Shown here piece by piece: positions 61,615 through 64,000 of a stretch of 64,000 nucleotides of DNA; within the stretch, counting starts at the first letter, position 1; the number at the start of each line of letters is the position of its first letter. A program made the translations under genes and the position numbers. The stretch comes from Terribacillus saccharophilus (GTDB taxonomy: Bacteria; Bacillota; Bacilli; Bacillales; Amphibacillaceae). The notes beneath the pieces were generated by a model that worked only from the letters and a program-made list of their open reading frames with translations, was not told where the DNA came from and searched no databases. Location of the stretch: the NCBI RefSeq assembly GCF_002272745.1, contig NZ_NPBD01000018.1, positions 124,001-188,000 on the forward strand. Reading direction: 5' to 3'.

Positions 61615-63279
61615 TTATTTCCCTTCCTTCACTGGTATATCAAAGTAAATCTCCGTACCAGGATCAAGACGATTGATGGTCAGACCTTTCCCGTAAATCA
61701 GGCGGACGCGTTGATGCACGTTGGCTAGTCCAATATTTTTCACACTTGCTTCATCTCTATACAGTTTTTCAACAATCTCCGGGTCGATCCCAACTCCAGT
61801 GTCTCGTATACTGATGCGGATATCTTTTTCTCGTGCTTTGACAGATAGATAGACGGCACCCTGCCATTTGCGTTTCCGAACACCATGATGGATAGCATTC
61901 TCTACCAAAGGCTGCAGCAGCAGACTAGGCACTTTTATCTGCACCGGATCAATATCATAAATAATCTGGAGTTTGTCACCGAAGCGGGATTTTTCAATCT
62001 CCACATAATCACGTACTTGTTTCAGTTCTTCTTCTATAGCAATCATTTCATCATGCAGCTCCAGGTTATAGCGCAAATAGCCTGATAAGTTATGAATCAG
62101 CTCGCGGGCACGATTCGGATCGCGTCTTGTAGTCGATGCAATTGCATTCAGCGAGTTGAAGAGGAAATGCGGGTTGATCTTCGATTGCAGAGCTTTTAGC
62201 TCAGCTTTGTTGGCTGTCTCTTTGATCTGTTCAATCCGGGAAATCTCCATTAGGTTTGAGATGATTTGTGCCAGTCCGATACCAAGCGTCTGCAAAGAAT
62301 CTGTTATCCGGTTTTCCTTTTCATAATATATCTTCAAAGCGCCTGTCACCTCGTCGCCTTCTTGGAAAGGTACGATAAGCAGGCAGTGCATCTGCGGCAG
62401 ATGATGATCATCAACTTCATTCCGGATGACGATTTGACCGCTGTTAATGGCTTGTTTCGTCATTTCGCTTACAATCGACGTTGTATCCTCGTAGCGCTCA
62501 GCCCCCAGACCGTAATAAGCTACCACTGTTTTCGTATCCGTTATGGCAACAGCATCTGCACCAATCTCTTCTTTAATGATTTGGCAGATACGCTGCAAGG
62601 AAGCAGGCGTGATGGACCGGAAATAAGGAAGCGTCTTATTGGCAATATCCAACGCAAGCTTCGCCTGAGCTGCGGCAATCTGTTTCTTTTCTCCTTCAAT
62701 ATTATGGACGAGCAGGATAAGTAAACCGATGCTGATTTCGCCTATCATCATCGGAACAGCTATTTGTTCAACAATTGAAATACCTTGAGACCTTGGTTCT
62801 CCGAGTGTAATGATCAACAGCATGGTTAATGTTTGGCTCAAAATACCAGCTCCGATACCGACATACCACCAACGATGCTTTTTAACCCTGCGATTAATAA
62901 ATCCAGACGCAAAGCCTGCTGTCACACTAGTGATCAAGCAGGGCAATGAAGTGATACCATCGATGTCGATCAAATATCGATGCAAGCCGGATACAATACC
63001 TGTTATGATACCAACCCATGGCCCGAATAAAATGCCGCCAGAGAAGATAGCCACTGTCCTTATATTAACGAGACTACCTTCCACTTCAATCCCGGAATAT
63101 GTCCCGAATATGGCGAAACTGCAGAAGACGACAGTCAGTACGCTAAGTTCCCGGACCGAATGATTTTCTTTTTGAAGTATTTCTTTAAACCCTTTAATTT
63201 TGGTCAGGAAAAATAAGATAATGAGCAGCAAGGCAGCACGCTCGAATATCGATATAATCATTTCCAAGGTTGAATTCAT
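61615..63279 (-). CDS. LytS-type sensor histidine kinase (5TM-GAF-HisKA)
   Basis: 554 residues. N-terminal 5TMR-LYT membrane domain (about 1-190, includes GIEVEGSLVNIRTVAIFSGG then GGILFGPWVGIITG), a GAF domain (about 215-345), then a HisK/YehU-type phospho-acceptor (SKINPHFLFNSLNAI) and ATPase (LLQPLVENAIHHG, DTGVGIDPEIVEKL, GLANVHQRVRLIYG). Pyruvate or envelope signals are sensed by this class in E. coli and B. subtilis. ATG at 63279 has AAAGGGAT upstream; the frame reaches 63297. Confidence 0.9.
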   Translation of the reverse strand: MNSTLEMIISIFERAALLLIILFFLTKIKGFKEILQKENHSVRELSVLTVVFCSFAIFGTYSGIEVEGSLVNIRTVAIFSGGILFGPWVGIITGIVSGLHRYLIDIDGITSLPCLITSVTAGFASGFINRRVKKHRWWYVGIGAGILSQTLTMLLIITLGEPRSQGISIVEQIAVPMMIGEISIGLLILLVHNIEGEKKQIAAAQAKLALDIANKTLPYFRSITPASLQRICQIIKEEIGADAVAITDTKTVVAYYGLGAERYEDTTSIVSEMTKQAINSGQIVIRNEVDDHHLPQMHCLLIVPFQEGDEVTGALKIYYEKENRITDSLQTLGIGLAQIISNLMEISRIEQIKETANKAELKALQSKINPHFLFNSLNAIASTTRRDPNRARELIHNLSGYLRYNLELHDEMIAIEEELKQVRDYVEIEKSRFGDKLQIIYDIDPVQIKVPSLLLQPLVENAIHHGVRKRKWQGAVYLSVKAREKDIRISIRDTGVGIDPEIVEKLYRDEASVKNIGLANVHQRVRLIYGKGLTINRLDPGTEIYFDIPVKEGK

Positions 63280-63444
63280 AGGTGTAATCCCTTTCATCTG
63301 TATTACTAACAGTTTATCAGAAATTTAGACTGGAAGGGAATGGATGCGATCACAAATAGCTTGGTAGATGATAGATTCATTTGATGAAAATTACTGCTTG
63401 GAAATAATATGTCATAATGTATAATTAGGCTGGATTTATAGGGA

Positions 63445-63458
63445 TGAAAGCGCTATAA
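63445..63458 (+). promoter_or_regulatory. Candidate cre box upstream of kduI
   Basis: TGAAAGCGCTATAA matches the cre consensus except one position. It overlaps a TATAAT hexamer (63454-63459) that could serve as the -10 of the kduI promoter; a second TATAAT lies at 63463-63468. Confidence 0.45.
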
Positions 63459-63477
63459 TTATTATAATGAAACACCG

Positions 63478-63492
63478 TTCCACAATGTGGAA
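63478..63492 (+). promoter_or_regulatory. Palindromic operator upstream of kduI
   Basis: TTCCACA-A-TGTGGAA is a perfect 7-1-7 inverted repeat just downstream of the candidate -10. Hexuronate catabolic genes are often controlled by IclR-type KdgR at such sites, so a KdgR-like operator is inferred. The rest of the 318-base gap holds one hairpin, GGCATC/GATGCC (about 63502-63520). Confidence 0.5.
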
Positions 63493-63597
63493 TACGAGTG
63501 AAGGCATCGTTGTTAGATGCCATTATTTCTAAACTATTATGTAAGGGGTTTCATTGAATCTGTGGGAGCCACGAAAAAAGGTAAGGAGATGATAGAA

Positions 63598-64000
63598 ATG
63601 GAATTGCGATACGCAACTCATCCAGACCACGCCAAGACATTCACTACCGAGGAATTGCGCAATCATTACTTAGTTGAGGAACTTTTTGTCTCCGGAGAAA
63701 TCAAGCTTGTGTACAGCATGGAAGACCGGACAATCATCGGCGGAATTCAGCCAGCCGGCAGCTCAATCGCTTTAGAGAGCTATGACGCAATCAAGGCGGA
63801 TTATTTCCTGGAAAGAAGAGAAGTCGGGATTTTTAATATTGGCGGCAATGGAACAATTGCTGTTGATGGAGAATCTTACGAAATGGCGAACAAAGATTGC
63901 ATTTATATCGGCAAAGGCAATCAGGAATTACTGTTTACTAGCAGTGATGAAACAGATCCAGCTAAGTATTATCTGTTTTCTGCTCCTGCACATACCTCTT
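63598..64000 (+). CDS. kduI: 5-dehydro-4-deoxy-D-glucuronate isomerase (3' end outside window)
   Basis: The first 134 codons of a gene that runs off the window edge. It begins MELRYATHPDHAKTFTTEEL and contains VYSMEDRTIIGGIQPAGSS, DYFLERREVGIFNIGGNGT and the YIGKGNQELLF segment, closely following KduI throughout. KduI isomerises 5-keto-4-deoxyuronate from pectin or glycosaminoglycan breakdown and feeds kduD. SD AAGGAGATG. A palindromic operator and candidate cre box lie upstream, so substrate induction and catabolite repression are likely. A kdu operon presumably follows beyond the window. Confidence 0.9.
   Translation, partial: MELRYATHPDHAKTFTTEELRNHYLVEELFVSGEIKLVYSMEDRTIIGGIQPAGSSIALESYDAIKADYFLERREVGIFNIGGNGTIAVDGESYEMANKDCIYIGKGNQELLFTSSDETDPAKYYLFSAPAHTS

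Overview
The window is one chromosomal stretch of a low-GC Gram-positive bacterium. Gene content points to the Bacillaceae, perhaps near Terribacillus, Oceanobacillus or Virgibacillus: a YjcZ-type sporulation peptide, strong AGGAGG ribosome sites with many TTG/GTG starts, T-box leaders, Zur, Fur and cre boxes, and a BceRSAB module. The genus is an inference from content. No tRNA, rRNA, insertion sequence, prophage or CRISPR array was seen. Genes sit in short operons separated by clear intrinsic terminators, many of them shared by convergent genes.

Layout. 1-8.3 kb: a 5'-truncated CocE/NonD hydrolase, a DUF975 membrane protein, a PadR/HAAS pair, an XRE/membrane pair, a PBP4B-like serine hydrolase, a C39-like peptidase, an unlisted 30-residue holin-like type I toxin candidate, and a YdfF/YdfE-like pair. 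8.3-15.1 kb: a galactan/lactose locus with a HAD phosphatase, LacR-like repressor, 6-phospho-beta-galactosidase, lactose PTS EIIA and EIIBC, and a secreted GH53 endo-galactanase. This suggests extracellular galactan cleavage, PTS uptake of galacto-oligosaccharides and intracellular phospho-hydrolysis. 15.1-20.3 kb: a BceRS-BceAB-type antimicrobial peptide sensing and detoxification module. 20.4-26 kb: a YdhK lipoprotein and a Nik/Cnt-like metal (metallophore) ABC importer behind two perfect Zur boxes, with one ATPase gene broken by a one-base frameshift.

26-36.5 kb: an editing-domain-less threonyl-tRNA synthetase behind two tandem T-box leaders, a nucleotidyltransferase, a GNAT and a HAD hydrolase, a decayed DUF3977 gene, a Fur-boxed siderophore importer without an ATPase, and a type 2 (eukaryote-like) isoleucyl-tRNA synthetase behind a T-box-like leader. 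36.6-49.8 kb: SDR, a YjoB-like AAA+ ATPase, DedA, an XRE-DUF1232 protein, a YoaK-like protein, an LCP cell-wall ligase, a 44-residue Cys-containing peptide gene, a four-gene group ending in a beta-helix protein, a large secreted protein with a C-terminal OB-fold-like region, a YjcZ peptide and small membrane and acetyltransferase genes.

49.8-64 kb: LysE exporter, AlkC-like repair protein, LOG-family hydrolase, cytidine deaminase-like enzyme, AraC regulator, VOC protein, TmrB-like ATPase, YbaK-type deacylase, signal peptidase I, CHY zinc-finger protein, a Na+/H+ antiporter preceded by a promoter-terminator leader that looks like an attenuator, an AGE-family sugar isomerase, GNAT, an OFA-family transporter next to a LytS/LytR-type pair (probably pyruvate sensing), and the start of kduI, cut by the window edge.

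The most interesting items are the type I toxin-like RNA architecture, the tandem T-box/short ThrRS, the frameshifted Zur-regulated importer, the antiporter leader, and two small features missed by length filters (the 44-residue peptide and the DUF3977 remnant).
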